Shown here in pieces: positions 53,801 to 62,913 of a DNA stretch of 64,000 nucleotides; positions within the stretch are counted from its first letter, which is position 1; the number at the start of each line of letters is the position of its first letter. Made by a program: the position numbers and the translations under genes. Origin of the DNA: Prolixibacteraceae bacterium (GTDB lineage Bacteria > Bacteroidota > Bacteroidia > Bacteroidales > Prolixibacteraceae); contig JAQUIJ010000022.1 in the NCBI GenBank assembly GCA_028683385.1, forward strand, positions 1 to 64,000, in the 5' to 3' direction. The notes beneath the pieces are model-generated. The model was not told where the DNA came from, did no database searches, and saw only the letters and a program-made list of their open reading frames with translations.

Positions 53801-54517
53801 ATGGCCGAAGAGAATAAAATACCACAGCACAAAAAAATCTACGAAATCCTCCGGAAGCACATTTTAACAGGCGTTTACGAAGAAGGAAGCCTTTTGCCGT
53901 CTGAAAATGAATTGTGTGCGGTTCATAACATCACACGACCTACCGTTCGTCAGGCGCTTGAAGCCTTGGTGAATGATGGTTTTATTTCGAAAAAACAGGG
54001 AAAAGGTAGTATCGTCAGAAAGCCGCCTCAGGATATTGGAATTCTTAGTATTTCGGGAACAGCATCGGCCATTGGAAATCAATATTTGCAGACACAGATT
54101 TTGCAAAAGCCACAGATTAAACCCTGGCCCGAACGTTTCCCATTTGATTTGACTGAGATTGAACGTGAATCGGGCTGTATTTACATGGAACGGCTTCGAC
54201 TGGTTGATGCGCAGCCTGTTTTTTACGACATCAACCGAATACCAAATATCAATCTGCCCCGCTTTTCGAGTCGTTCGTTTGAAAACAAATCGCTGTTCGA
54301 AACGCTTCGCACACAATACCAGATTGAAATTAGGGGAGGGGAGCAGAAATTAAAAGCCATTAAAGCCGATCAATTGATTGGACAATTGCTAAATATTCCA
54401 GTTGGCGATCCAGTTTTGAGCATGGAACGTAAGCTGAATACAAACCGGGATGGATTTCATATTTACTCGACTATCTTTTTTAATTCGGCCAAGCATTCGA
54501 TATTCGGAACGTTTTAA
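53801..54517 (+). CDS. GntR-family regulator with UTRA domain
   Basis: The 238-residue protein has a winged helix-turn-helix (about 8-75; LLPSENELCAVHNITRPTVRQAL, then DGFISKKQGKGSIV) and a UTRA effector domain (about 90-235; GCIYMERLRLVDAQPVFYD), which makes it HutC-subfamily. It is divergent from the E2-E3-E1 operon, and a palindrome of GntR type covers that operon's promoter, so it probably regulates it and itself. The effector is unknown. The ATG at 53801 is used; TACTTTTG at 53775-53782 may be its -7 box. Confidence 0.9.
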   Translation: MAEENKIPQHKKIYEILRKHILTGVYEEGSLLPSENELCAVHNITRPTVRQALEALVNDGFISKKQGKGSIVRKPPQDIGILSISGTASAIGNQYLQTQILQKPQIKPWPERFPFDLTEIERESGCIYMERLRLVDAQPVFYDINRIPNINLPRFSSRSFENKSLFETLRTQYQIEIRGGEQKLKAIKADQLIGQLLNIPVGDPVLSMERKLNTNRDGFHIYSTIFFNSAKHSIFGTF

Positions 54518-54631
54518 AAAAGATACCAGGTATATTTTTTTTGCAACTTTCGAAATGTAAGCAATTAGGCTCAAATTGGTATCAAAAAAGACGAATTCTT
54601 AAATAATACCCAATATTTACTTCCAGATCGT

Positions 54632-54649
54632 AAATCAAGCGCTTGATTT
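54632..54649. promoter_or_regulatory. 18-base perfect palindrome before the aspartate kinase
   Basis: AAATCAAGC-GCTTGATTT is a perfect palindrome with a central CG and AAGCGCTT core, the layout of LacI-family operators. TTG (54643-54645), 17 bases, and CATCTTTG (54663-54670) form a promoter-like pair, so the palindrome covers the -33 element of the aspartate kinase gene. No LacI-type gene is in the window. Confidence 0.55.
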
Positions 54650-54718
54650 CAAAAATAATTCTCATCTTTGTCTCACATATAAATATTTACTCAACTCCTT
54701 TTAAATAAGAGGTTTATT

Positions 54719-56035
54719 ATGAAAGTATTAAAATTTGGAGGAACCTCCGTAGGATCGGTAGAAAACATGCGCGCTGTGATGCAGTTAATTGCCGATGGAA
54801 ATCAAAAATTAGTCGTTTTGTCGGCCATGTCGGGCACGACGAACTCGCTGGTTGAAATTGCCAACTACCTTCAGAAGAAGAACAAGGATGCAGCCAGACA
54901 AGTGATCAGCCAATTGGAACAGAAGTACTACAAGGTAGTCAACGATTTATACGAAACAGAGGAGAAGAAGGAAAAGGGTAAAACTATTGTTTCCGGAATT
55001 TTTCAAACGATAAAATCTTTAACCGCCGGCGATTTTAATGAAGTGGGCGAAAATACCATTGTTGCACAGGGCGAATTGCTGTCAACCGCTTTGTTTGCTG
55101 AACTGATGCTTGAAAACGGATACAAAGCAGTCTATCTTTCTGCGTTGGATTTCATGAAAATTGACAGCGATAAAGCTGCTGATTCTCACTTTATTCAGGA
55201 AAACATCGGTAAAATACTGGAGCAATCAGAGGTTGCCGATTACTATATTACTCAGGGTTTTATCTGCCGCAATGCAGAAGGAAATATTGACAACCTACAG
55301 CGTGGTGGAAGTGATTATACCGCAACATTGATTGGCGCTGCAATTGATTCAGAAGAAGTTGAGATTTGGACTGATATCGATGGATTCCATAACAACGATC
55401 CTCGGTTTGTGGAGAACACCAAAAAGATCGATCAGTTGTCGTTTGACGAAGCTGCTGAGTTGGCTTATTTCGGAGCAAAAATCCTGCATCCGCAAACGGT
55501 GCTTCCGGCTAAATTACAGAATATTCCGGTTCGCCTGAAAAATACGATGCACCCAAGCGATTCCGGGACCTTGATAACATCTAAATCAAGTTCACATGGA
55601 ATTAAAGCTGTTGCGGCAAAAGATGGGATTACTGCCATTAAAATCCGTTCGTACCGAATGTTGAATGCTTATGGTTTCCTGAAAAATGTTTTCGAAATTT
55701 TCGAATTCTTTAAGACTCCAATCGATATGATTTCTACTTCTGAGGTTGCTGTATCCTTAACCATTGACAATACAAAACATCTGAAAGAAATTATTTCGGA
55801 ATTGAAAGAATATGGCGAAGTGGAAGTTGATACTGATCTGACTATTGCTTGTATTGTTGGCGATATGATTGCGGAAGAAGTTGGATTTGCGGCTAATGTA
55901 TTTTCGGCATTGAAAGAGATTCCAATTCGAATGATTTCATACGGGGGTAGTCGTCACAACATTTCTGTGCTTGTAAAAACAGAACTCAAAAAGCAAACGC
56001 TTCAGGCATTGAGCAATAATTTGCTGAATACATAA
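54719..56035 (+). CDS. Aspartate kinase, monofunctional
   Basis: The 438-residue enzyme phosphorylates aspartate, the first step to lysine, threonine, methionine and diaminopimelate. It has the N-terminal KFGGTSVGS, the catalytic-domain block LQRGGSDYTATLIGAAI, WTDIDGFHNNDPR, and two C-terminal ACT domains (about 300-438) for feedback control. There is no homoserine dehydrogenase domain. It is a single gene with a palindrome at its promoter and a strong terminator after it. Confidence 0.93.
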   Translation: MKVLKFGGTSVGSVENMRAVMQLIADGNQKLVVLSAMSGTTNSLVEIANYLQKKNKDAARQVISQLEQKYYKVVNDLYETEEKKEKGKTIVSGIFQTIKSLTAGDFNEVGENTIVAQGELLSTALFAELMLENGYKAVYLSALDFMKIDSDKAADSHFIQENIGKILEQSEVADYYITQGFICRNAEGNIDNLQRGGSDYTATLIGAAIDSEEVEIWTDIDGFHNNDPRFVENTKKIDQLSFDEAAELAYFGAKILHPQTVLPAKLQNIPVRLKNTMHPSDSGTLITSKSSSHGIKAVAAKDGITAIKIRSYRMLNAYGFLKNVFEIFEFFKTPIDMISTSEVAVSLTIDNTKHLKEIISELKEYGEVEVDTDLTIACIVGDMIAEEVGFAANVFSALKEIPIRMISYGGSRHNISVLVKTELKKQTLQALSNNLLNT

Positions 56036-56057
56036 GCCTAAGAGCGAAACAATACAG

Positions 56058-56098
56058 AGAGCTGCCCTGCTGATATTCAGTCGTTGGCAGCTCTTTTT
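56058..56098 (+). terminator. Rho-independent terminator after aspartate kinase
   Basis: AGAGCTGCC (56058-56066) and GGCAGCTCT (56086-56094) form a perfect 9-bp stem, followed by TTTTT and further T-rich sequence. Confidence 0.9.
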
Positions 56099-56253
56099 AT
56101 TTTCTATTCTCTCCGAAGTACAAAAAATAAGCATCACAAATCAGGAAAGACTGATTCCGTAGTTTCTTCATGCTCAGTGAACGATGCACTCATTTATTTT
56201 ACTCAAAATCAGCATTTTTTTAATGCTAGAATTAGTTTGCATTGAAAATTGCC

Positions 56254-56261
56254 TATATTTG
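56254..56261 (+). promoter_or_regulatory. Probable -7 box of the cold-shock gene
   Basis: TATATTTG fits TANNTTTG exactly, with TTTG 14 bases upstream at 56236-56239, closer than usual. The leader to the ATG at 56293 is about 25-30 bases and T-rich. Confidence 0.5.
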
Positions 56262-56292
56262 CAACAATATTTCAATTTTTTTATTAATTATT

Positions 56293-56484
56293 ATGAAAAC
56301 AGGTAAAGTTAAATTTTTCAACGAATCTAAAGGATTCGGTTTTATTAAAGACAGTGAATCTGATAAAGAATACTTCGTTCACGTTTCAGGTTTGGTTGAC
56401 CAGATCAGAGAAGATGACGACGTAACTTACGAACTTCAAGAAGGAAGAAAAGGATTAAACGCGGTAAATGTTAAACTAGCATAA
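56293..56484 (+). CDS. Cold-shock protein, CspA family
   Basis: The 63-residue single cold-shock domain binds single-stranded RNA and DNA. RNP1 is KGFGFI and RNP2 is YFVHVS, both complete. The ATG at 56293 gives the family start MKTGKVKFFNE; the frame is open to 56242, but that would span the -7 box. It is a single gene with its own promoter and terminator. Confidence 0.95.
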   Translation: MKTGKVKFFNESKGFGFIKDSESDKEYFVHVSGLVDQIREDDDVTYELQEGRKGLNAVNVKLA

Positions 56485-56515
56485 GTAGTCTAATATTTTT
56501 AAGATTTAAAGTTCG

Positions 56516-56546
56516 AAGCCTTGCATTTTTGCAGGGCTTTTCTTTT
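56516..56546 (+). terminator. Rho-independent terminator after the cold-shock gene
   Basis: AAGCCTTGCA (56516-56525) pairs with TGCAGGGCTT (56530-56539), with one G-T pair, around TTTT, followed by TTCTTTT. Confidence 0.88.
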
Positions 56547-56581
56547 GCCCTCTACTTTGGATTATCCTGATGTTACGGAAA

Positions 56582-57343
56582 TTAGCGCAAACGGCACAAT
56601 TCGCTATGAGTGTTCCTCGAAGTAAGTTTTACATTAAATCGGTCGGTCAAACTTTCGAACCTCGCCTTTGCTAGTTCGGGGCGGTTATTTTCTCCTGAAA
56701 GGTGACTCAGAAATACATGAACTAACTCGGGACCGGCATGGTCGCGAATCAACTCAAAAGCCTGATCATTTGATAAATGACCGTGGGATGAGGCCACTCT
56801 TCGTTTCAGAAGATAAGGGTAAGAACCTTCCCAAAGCATTTTTTCGTCGTAATTTGTTTCCAGAAATAAGGCGTGGCATTTACGCAAATGATGTTTCAGT
56901 TGATCGCAAGCTTCGCCAATATCGGTAAAAACACCAATATGCCAGTCGTCGTGCTCAATCCGAAATGAACACGGTTCGGCAGCATCATGGTTTTTAAGGA
57001 AGGAATGAATACTTAATGTTCCGGCTTTCACCGTTTTCCCGGGAATGAAAATATGGTAAAGTTCAGGTTGCTCTGTTTCGCGTAATGCATTGTAAGTACC
57101 CTGACTAAACCACGCCGGGATACCCAGCTTTTTACTCAAAACACGAACTCCGCTCACATGGTCGGTGTGTTCGTGACTCACAAAAATTCCCCTGATTTTG
57201 GATGCATCTAATCCTGCATCGTGGATTCGTATTAATATTTTCTTGGCAGAAACACCTGCATCGACCAGAATTGCATCCGTTTCGTTACCTACATAGTAAC
57301 AATTTCCATTACTTCCCGATGCCAGTGCACAAAGCTCTATCAC
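56582..57343 (-). CDS. MBL-fold metallohydrolase, WalJ/YycJ-like
   Basis: The 253-residue protein has the metallo-beta-lactamase metal motif SHEHTDHVSG near residue 56, ASGSNGNCYYVG at the N terminus, DIGEACDQL and HGHLSND. It matches the YycJ/WalJ group, linked in Firmicutes to DNA repair and cell-wall signalling; its role in this phylum is not known. Its start is 110 bases after aroK in the same direction, with a repeat between, and it is at the end of the parE-parC-aroK run. Confidence 0.87.
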   Translation of the reverse strand: MIELCALASGSNGNCYYVGNETDAILVDAGVSAKKILIRIHDAGLDASKIRGIFVSHEHTDHVSGVRVLSKKLGIPAWFSQGTYNALRETEQPELYHIFIPGKTVKAGTLSIHSFLKNHDAAEPCSFRIEHDDWHIGVFTDIGEACDQLKHHLRKCHALFLETNYDEKMLWEGSYPYLLKRRVASSHGHLSNDQAFELIRDHAGPELVHVFLSHLSGENNRPELAKARFESLTDRFNVKLTSRNTHSELCRLR

Positions 57344-57372
57344 TTTATTGATTGATTATTTGTTATTGATTT

Positions 57373-57430
57373 TATTAGTCATTAGTCATTGGAAAAAAGT
57401 GAAAAGAAATTTCCCAATGACTCTTTTCAC
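57373..57430. repeat. Intergenic inverted repeat, TAGTCATTAGTC family
   Basis: ATTAGTCATTAGTCATTGGAA (from 57374) faces TTTCCCAATGACTCTTTTCA (57410-57429). GTCATTGG and CCAATGAC form the paired core. It lies between aroK and the MBL-fold gene. Confidence 0.55.
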
Positions 57431-57453
57431 TTAATCGAGAGTCTTGTGTACGC

Positions 57454-57954
57454 CTAATTACCCAACAATTCTACAACCTGGGCTGGTGCAATTTCACTTC
57501 CTTTCAGAATATACTTTGCCTTTTCGTAAAAAGGACGTCGTTTGGCAAGTAATCCTTCAATGAATTGGTGAAGTTCTTCCGGAGATTTTCCTTTGATGAG
57601 TGGCCGTTCAATTTTTGCATGGATTAGTCTGCTTACCAACGAACTAACATCAACATCAAGAAAAACACAAAAACCGGAATCATTCATCAGTTCCATGTTG
57701 TCAAAAAAACAAGGAGCGCCGCCGCCAGTTGCTAAAATAACATCGTCGAAGCCACAAACCTCTTCCAACACGTTTCGCTCTTTTCTGCGGAAACTTTCTT
57801 CTCCTTCCTCGGCGAAAATCTGTGGTATCGTTTTAAAATATTTTTCTTCCAGAAAAGAGTCCAAATCAATGAAGGTCAAATTTAACTCTGAAGCAAGTGA
57901 ACGTCCGAGAGTAGATTTGCCGCAACCCATAAAGCCAATCAGGAATATTCTCAT
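57454..57954 (-). CDS. aroK: Shikimate kinase
   Basis: The 166-residue kinase phosphorylates shikimate on the way to chorismate. It has the P-loop GFMGCGKSTLG at residues 7-17, the shikimate-binding DLD and FRRKE, the ATGGGAP loop, and the LID arginine in RRPFYEKA. It lies 37 bases after parC on the same strand. Confidence 0.95.
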   Translation of the reverse strand: MRIFLIGFMGCGKSTLGRSLASELNLTFIDLDSFLEEKYFKTIPQIFAEEGEESFRRKERNVLEEVCGFDDVILATGGGAPCFFDNMELMNDSGFCVFLDVDVSSLVSRLIHAKIERPLIKGKSPEELHQFIEGLLAKRRPFYEKAKYILKGSEIAPAQVVELLGN

Positions 57955-57991
57955 AAATCAAGATAAAAGTAAAAAAGGCAAAAGTAATTGA

Positions 57992-60631
57992 TTAAAACTC
58001 CAAAGTCATTTGATTTGGTGGATCTTCGTTTTCGCCTGGTTTATCTGGTCCAAACAATAAGTCTTCAATATCCGGAATCACAATTTCGTTTGACTTGACT
58101 TCTTCTTCCGGCTCTTCAACTTCTTCGTCGATAACCGTTGGCTCAAGTTCATTGATTTGGCTGATTTCATAGATAGAAAGTCGTTTCCCTTTGGCTTTGT
58201 ATGATTTAATACCGATGAATTCATCTACATCAATCACTTCTGGTTCACGACCTTCATTTTTACCGCCAAATATGAGTTCCAAACGAGGATGACCGACCCA
58301 GGTAAAAGTTACCAACCGATTTCCAGGGAATTCGCCAATAAACCCGGCCTCCTTCTGTGATTCGTCAATCTCGAATCGTTTCACGTAATAAAAGCTTTGC
58401 TCAGCATCAAAATACACTGCGGTAAGGACTTTCCCGGGGTCGAATTTTTCGATGAGTAATATGCCATCGTTGAAATGGTTCGACAAGTCAAAATTACAGA
58501 TCAGGTATTCACCGTTCTTATAGATTACAAAAATCATATCGTCGCCGGTGAATTCGCCAAGATACTTGCCACGGTTATCAGAATTAAGTCTCCGCACATC
58601 TTCGTCGAACCAAATTTTACGGCCACCCAAAGTTGAGACACCTTTTTCCTTGAGCGCTATTTTATGAATTTCGAATTTAGTCAGGATATTGCCCATCGAA
58701 GCACGGCCTTTAATCGCCAATTCACTGAAGTCAACTTCGAATATAAGTTTTTTAATACGCGGTTTTGGCTTCAGAGTAACACGCAAAACTTCAGCTTCTC
58801 CATTCGGGTTTTCGCTGAAATACATGATTCGCGAACCTGGAGTGCCTTGCGTTAAGTCGTATTCTTTATCGCGGGTGACGCCAGTTACAGCCATGCGTTT
58901 CATGTAAACAAAGCCATTTTTCCCATCTCGATATACCACATTATAAATGGTCCGGTTATCGTTTTTCTTGAAAATGGCAATGTGCAAAACGTTTTTACCG
59001 ATGAACGCCTTTTCGGATACTTTAGAAACGATGTATGTGCCGTCTTTCCTGAATACGATTACATCGTCGATGTCAGAACAATCGCAAATGTATTCGGCCT
59101 TTTTGAGGCTGGTTCCCATAAAGCCTTCAATCCGGTCGACGTATAGCTTTTCGTTGGCAATTACCACTTTCGAGGCCACAATGTTTTCAAAATTCCGAAT
59201 TTCGGTTTTACGTTCGCGTCCTTTTCCATATTTATTCCGGAGGCGCTCGAACCATTCGATTGTAAAAGGAATGATATTGGCAATCTTATTGTTTATCTCT
59301 TCAATTTCGGCTTCGATGGCCAATAAATGATCGTTGGCTTTATCTGTATTGAATTTCAGGATTCGAGCCATGCGGATTTCCATCAGTTTCAGGATATCAT
59401 CGCGGGTTACTTCGCGCTTTAATTTTGGTTTCCATGGAGTAAGTCGCATGTCAATATGGTCGACCGCTTCATCCATATTGGCTGAATCTTCAAACTGCTT
59501 ATCCTTATAGATGCGTTCTTCGATAAATATTTTTTCGAGCGACGAAAAATGCCAGGCTTCTTCCAGTTCGCCTCTTCGGATTTCGAGTTCCAGCTTCAGC
59601 AGTGCAACCGTTTGATCGGCATTGATTTTCAGGATTTCGCTGACACCAATAAATTTTGGTTTGTCGTGCTCGATGATGCAACTGTTGGGCGAAATAGAAA
59701 CCTCACAATCGGTAAAAGCAAAAAGGGCATCAATGGTTTTGTCTGACGACATTCCGGGAACCAAATGGATCAGGATTTCAACTTTATCGGATGTGTTGTC
59801 GTCAATTTTCCGGATTTTAATTTTGCCTTTGTCGTTGGCTTTGAGGATCGATTCGATGAGCGAAGCTGTTGTTCTTCCAAAAGGGACCTCTGTAATGACC
59901 AGCGTTTTGCTATCTTTTTTCTCAATTTTAGCCCTGACTTTAATTGATGAACCCCGGATACCGTCATTGTAGCGGGTAAAATCACCCGATCCGCCAGTTG
60001 GAAAATCAGGATATAACACGAAGTCTTCGCCACGCAGATAAGCGATGGAAGCATCGATCAACTCGAGAAAGTTGTGAGGTAGAATTTTACAGGCCAGACC
60101 TACGGCAATTCCTTCGACTCCCTGAGCCAATAAAAGCGGGAACTTAACCGGAAGAGCCAGTGGCTCACGGTTACGTCCGTCGTATGATAATTTCCAGTTG
60201 GTGGTTTTCGGATTGAACACCACATCGAGTGCAAATTTCGAAAGGCGCGCTTCGATGTAACGGGGAGCTGCAGCTCCATCACCAGTAAGTAAATTTCCCC
60301 AGTTTCCCTGACAATCGATCAACAGTTCTTTTTGTCCGAGCTGAACCAATGCATCGCCAATGGAAGCATCCCCGTGCGGGTGATACTGCATGGTTTGCCC
60401 GATAATATTAGCAACTTTGTTGAAACGACCATCGTCCATAATACTCATGGCGTGCAAAATCCTTCGCTGAACTGGCTTAAAGCCATCCTCGACATAAGGT
60501 ACTGCGCGTTCGAGAATAACATAAGAGGCATAATCTAAAAACCATTGCTGGTACATTCCTGACAAATAGACTATTCCGTCCTTTTTTTCTTCTTTTGGAA
60601 ATTCTTCTTTATTGATGTTTTCTTCAGTCAT
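57992..60631 (-). CDS. parC: DNA topoisomerase IV subunit A
   Basis: The 879-residue subunit cuts and rejoins DNA to unlink daughter chromosomes. It has the breakage-reunion domain with the PVQRRILHAM segment, YHPHGDASIGDAL, and the catalytic tyrosine in AAAPRYIEARLS near residue 129. The C-terminal domain is beta-pinwheel-like, then comes an acidic tail (EEVEEPEEEV). Missing GyrA box and pairing with parE support topoisomerase IV. The ATG at 60631 is preferred over a TTG five codons upstream. It is 90 bases downstream of parE. Confidence 0.93.
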   Translation of the reverse strand: MTEENINKEEFPKEEKKDGIVYLSGMYQQWFLDYASYVILERAVPYVEDGFKPVQRRILHAMSIMDDGRFNKVANIIGQTMQYHPHGDASIGDALVQLGQKELLIDCQGNWGNLLTGDGAAAPRYIEARLSKFALDVVFNPKTTNWKLSYDGRNREPLALPVKFPLLLAQGVEGIAVGLACKILPHNFLELIDASIAYLRGEDFVLYPDFPTGGSGDFTRYNDGIRGSSIKVRAKIEKKDSKTLVITEVPFGRTTASLIESILKANDKGKIKIRKIDDNTSDKVEILIHLVPGMSSDKTIDALFAFTDCEVSISPNSCIIEHDKPKFIGVSEILKINADQTVALLKLELEIRRGELEEAWHFSSLEKIFIEERIYKDKQFEDSANMDEAVDHIDMRLTPWKPKLKREVTRDDILKLMEIRMARILKFNTDKANDHLLAIEAEIEEINNKIANIIPFTIEWFERLRNKYGKGRERKTEIRNFENIVASKVVIANEKLYVDRIEGFMGTSLKKAEYICDCSDIDDVIVFRKDGTYIVSKVSEKAFIGKNVLHIAIFKKNDNRTIYNVVYRDGKNGFVYMKRMAVTGVTRDKEYDLTQGTPGSRIMYFSENPNGEAEVLRVTLKPKPRIKKLIFEVDFSELAIKGRASMGNILTKFEIHKIALKEKGVSTLGGRKIWFDEDVRRLNSDNRGKYLGEFTGDDMIFVIYKNGEYLICNFDLSNHFNDGILLIEKFDPGKVLTAVYFDAEQSFYYVKRFEIDESQKEAGFIGEFPGNRLVTFTWVGHPRLELIFGGKNEGREPEVIDVDEFIGIKSYKAKGKRLSIYEISQINELEPTVIDEEVEEPEEEVKSNEIVIPDIEDLLFGPDKPGENEDPPNQMTLEF

Positions 60632-60721
60632 TTTTGCTTTTTGCAATCACTTATTTCATTCGCATTTTATGCAGTATTACTCAACAGGTGACTTTAGGTA
60701 CCCCGCTGAGTCTCGCGTTTC

Positions 60722-62554
60722 TTAAAAGTCGTCTTTCTCAACGTACAGATTTTCAATAATAAACTCCTGTCGTTCGGGTGTATTTTTGCCCATGTAATAT
60801 TCAAGCATATTGGCTACCGATTCGTGCTTTTTCATCAGAATTGGGTCGAGTCGGATATCAGGTCCGATGAAGTTTTTAAACTCATCAGGCGATATTTCTC
60901 CCAGACCTTTGAATCGGGTAATTTCAGCGGTTTTCCCAAGTTTCTGAATGGCTGCAACCCGTTCGTCTTCGTTGTAACAATAGTAAGTTACTTTTTTGTT
61001 GCGGACGCGAAAAAGCGGGGTCTGAAAAATAAAGAGATGTCCCTGACGAACCACTTCGGGGAAAAACTGCAAAAAGAAAGTAATGAGCAACAACCGGATG
61101 TGCATTCCGTCGACATCGGCATCGGTAGCGATAATCACTTTGTTGTAACGTAAATCGTCTATGCTTTCTTCGATATTCAAAGCTGCCTGAAGGAGATTAA
61201 ATTCTTCATTTTCGTACACAATTTTCTTTGTTAATCCGAAAGTGTTGAGTGGCTTACCCCGCAAACTAAATACAGCCTGTGTATTTACATCGCGCGACTT
61301 GGTGATCGATCCACTTGCCGAATCTCCTTCAGTAATAAAAATTGACGAATTTTCGCGCAATTCATGATTGCTGTCCAGATGCACCCGGCAGTCGCGCAAT
61401 TTTTTGTTATGCAGGTTGGCCTTTTTTGAGCGCTGTTTGGCCAGTTTCTTAATTCCGGAAATGGCTTTGCGTTCGCGTTCCGATTCCTGAATCCGGCGTA
61501 ACAAAACCTCCGAAACGTCTGGATTTTTATGCAGGTAATTATCCAGTTCCTTCAGCACAAAATTGGTCACAAAAGTTCTTACGGAAGGTCCTTCCGGTCC
61601 AATGTCTTTGGAGCCCAGTTTGGTTTTGGTTTGCGACTCAAATACAGGTTCTTCAACTTTAATACTGATGGCCGCAACAATTGAAGCACGTATGTCGGAA
61701 GGATCAAAATCTTTTTTATAAAAATCGCGGATAGCTTTTACGAGAGCTTCACGAAAAGCAACGAGGTGAGTTCCTCCCTGTGTTGTATGTTGTCCGTTTA
61801 CAAACGAATAATAATCTTCTCCGTATTGGTTTCCATGTGTTAGGGCAATCTCAATGTCGTTACCTTTCAAGTGAATGACCGGATAAATGGATTCCCCTTC
61901 CATGTTTTCTTCGAGCAAATCGCGTAACCCGTTTTTGGAATGGAACTTTTCTCCATTGAATTCCAGCGTAAGGCCGGCATTCAGGAAAGAATAGTTTTTC
62001 ATCATATTGACCACATAGTCGTCAATGTAATGATAGGCTTTAAAAACGGTAATGTCAGGTGTGAAAGCGACATAAGTACCGTTGGGTTGATCGCTTGGAA
62101 CAACTTCTTGCTCTTCTTTGACAATGCCTTCGCTAAAGCTTATTTCTTTAACTTCACCTTCACGGAATGATTTGATTAAAAAATGACTTGATAAGGCATT
62201 CACTGCCTTGATCCCAACGCCATTCAGTCCTACTGATTTTTTAAATACTTCAGAGTCGTATTTGGCTCCGGTATTCATTTTTGAAGCAACATCGAGCAGT
62301 TTCCCCAATGGAATGCCGCGACCATAATCGCGCACTGAAACCAGTTCATTGCTGACGCGGACTTCAATCCTCCTTCCGTTTCCCATCATGAACTCGTCGA
62401 TGGAGTTGTCCATCACTTCTTTTAACAAAACATATATACCATCGTCGCTCGCCGAGCCATCACCCAACTTACCGATATACATTCCGGGTCTTTTCCGGAT
62501 ATGTTCCTGCCAATCGAGCGTTTTTATTGAACCTTCATCATAATTCGGCATCAT
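60722..62554 (-). CDS. parE: DNA topoisomerase IV subunit B
   Basis: The 610-residue ATPase subunit has the GHKL ATP site ([34 protein letters not shown]), the transducer domain, and the TOPRIM motifs ITEGDSASG and [12 protein letters not shown]. It ends in the short C-terminal domain typical of ParE. The start at 62554 follows AAGGGAAT, a possible ribosome binding site. parC follows on the same strand, so both subunits are made from one transcript. Confidence 0.94.
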   Translation of the reverse strand: MMPNYDEGSIKTLDWQEHIRKRPGMYIGKLGDGSASDDGIYVLLKEVMDNSIDEFMMGNGRRIEVRVSNELVSVRDYGRGIPLGKLLDVASKMNTGAKYDSEVFKKSVGLNGVGIKAVNALSSHFLIKSFREGEVKEISFSEGIVKEEQEVVPSDQPNGTYVAFTPDITVFKAYHYIDDYVVNMMKNYSFLNAGLTLEFNGEKFHSKNGLRDLLEENMEGESIYPVIHLKGNDIEIALTHGNQYGEDYYSFVNGQHTTQGGTHLVAFREALVKAIRDFYKKDFDPSDIRASIVAAISIKVEEPVFESQTKTKLGSKDIGPEGPSVRTFVTNFVLKELDNYLHKNPDVSEVLLRRIQESERERKAISGIKKLAKQRSKKANLHNKKLRDCRVHLDSNHELRENSSIFITEGDSASGSITKSRDVNTQAVFSLRGKPLNTFGLTKKIVYENEEFNLLQAALNIEESIDDLRYNKVIIATDADVDGMHIRLLLITFFLQFFPEVVRQGHLFIFQTPLFRVRNKKVTYYCYNEDERVAAIQKLGKTAEITRFKGLGEISPDEFKNFIGPDIRLDPILMKKHESVANMLEYYMGKNTPERQEFIIENLYVEKDDF

Positions 62555-62913
62555 ATTCCCTTCCAATTTGCAACAAATATAAAGAAAACAAAAGTCGATT
62601 GGAAATTCAGAAGTCCGACATTAACTAACAATTGGCGGTTGAAAACTTATTCGGATTTCTGTGGGTTAGCTCAAAAATAAGTTGAGAATAAGTGTATTTA
62701 TCCGATTGGTTTACAGGTGCGTATTCCGATTTTAAATTGATTTTTTAAATCATCACATTATTCTCAGTTTTCATTCGTTTTAATGAGGCGTGGAATGACT
62801 GGATTGGTCTTCATTGTTAAATTTCACGAACCGAATCCTGTTTTTAAAAATTCAGATTTGAACTTCTTTTCAGAATATTGATGAGGGTTTATTTTAATTA
62901 TCTTTGCGCCGAC
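62555..62913. other. Divergent region between parE and the porin gene
   Basis: The 359-base AT-rich spacer holds no gene or repeat that I recognise. At its right end lies the promoter of the porin gene (62878-62906). No clear -7 box was seen for parE on the minus strand. Confidence 0.5.
62878..62906 (+). promoter_or_regulatory. Promoter of the Porin_10 gene, with a very short leader
   Basis: TTG (62878-62880), 18 bases and TATCTTTG (62899-62906) match the Bacteroidetes consensus. Transcription would start only a few bases before the ATG at 62914, so the mRNA would be almost leaderless. Confidence 0.65.
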
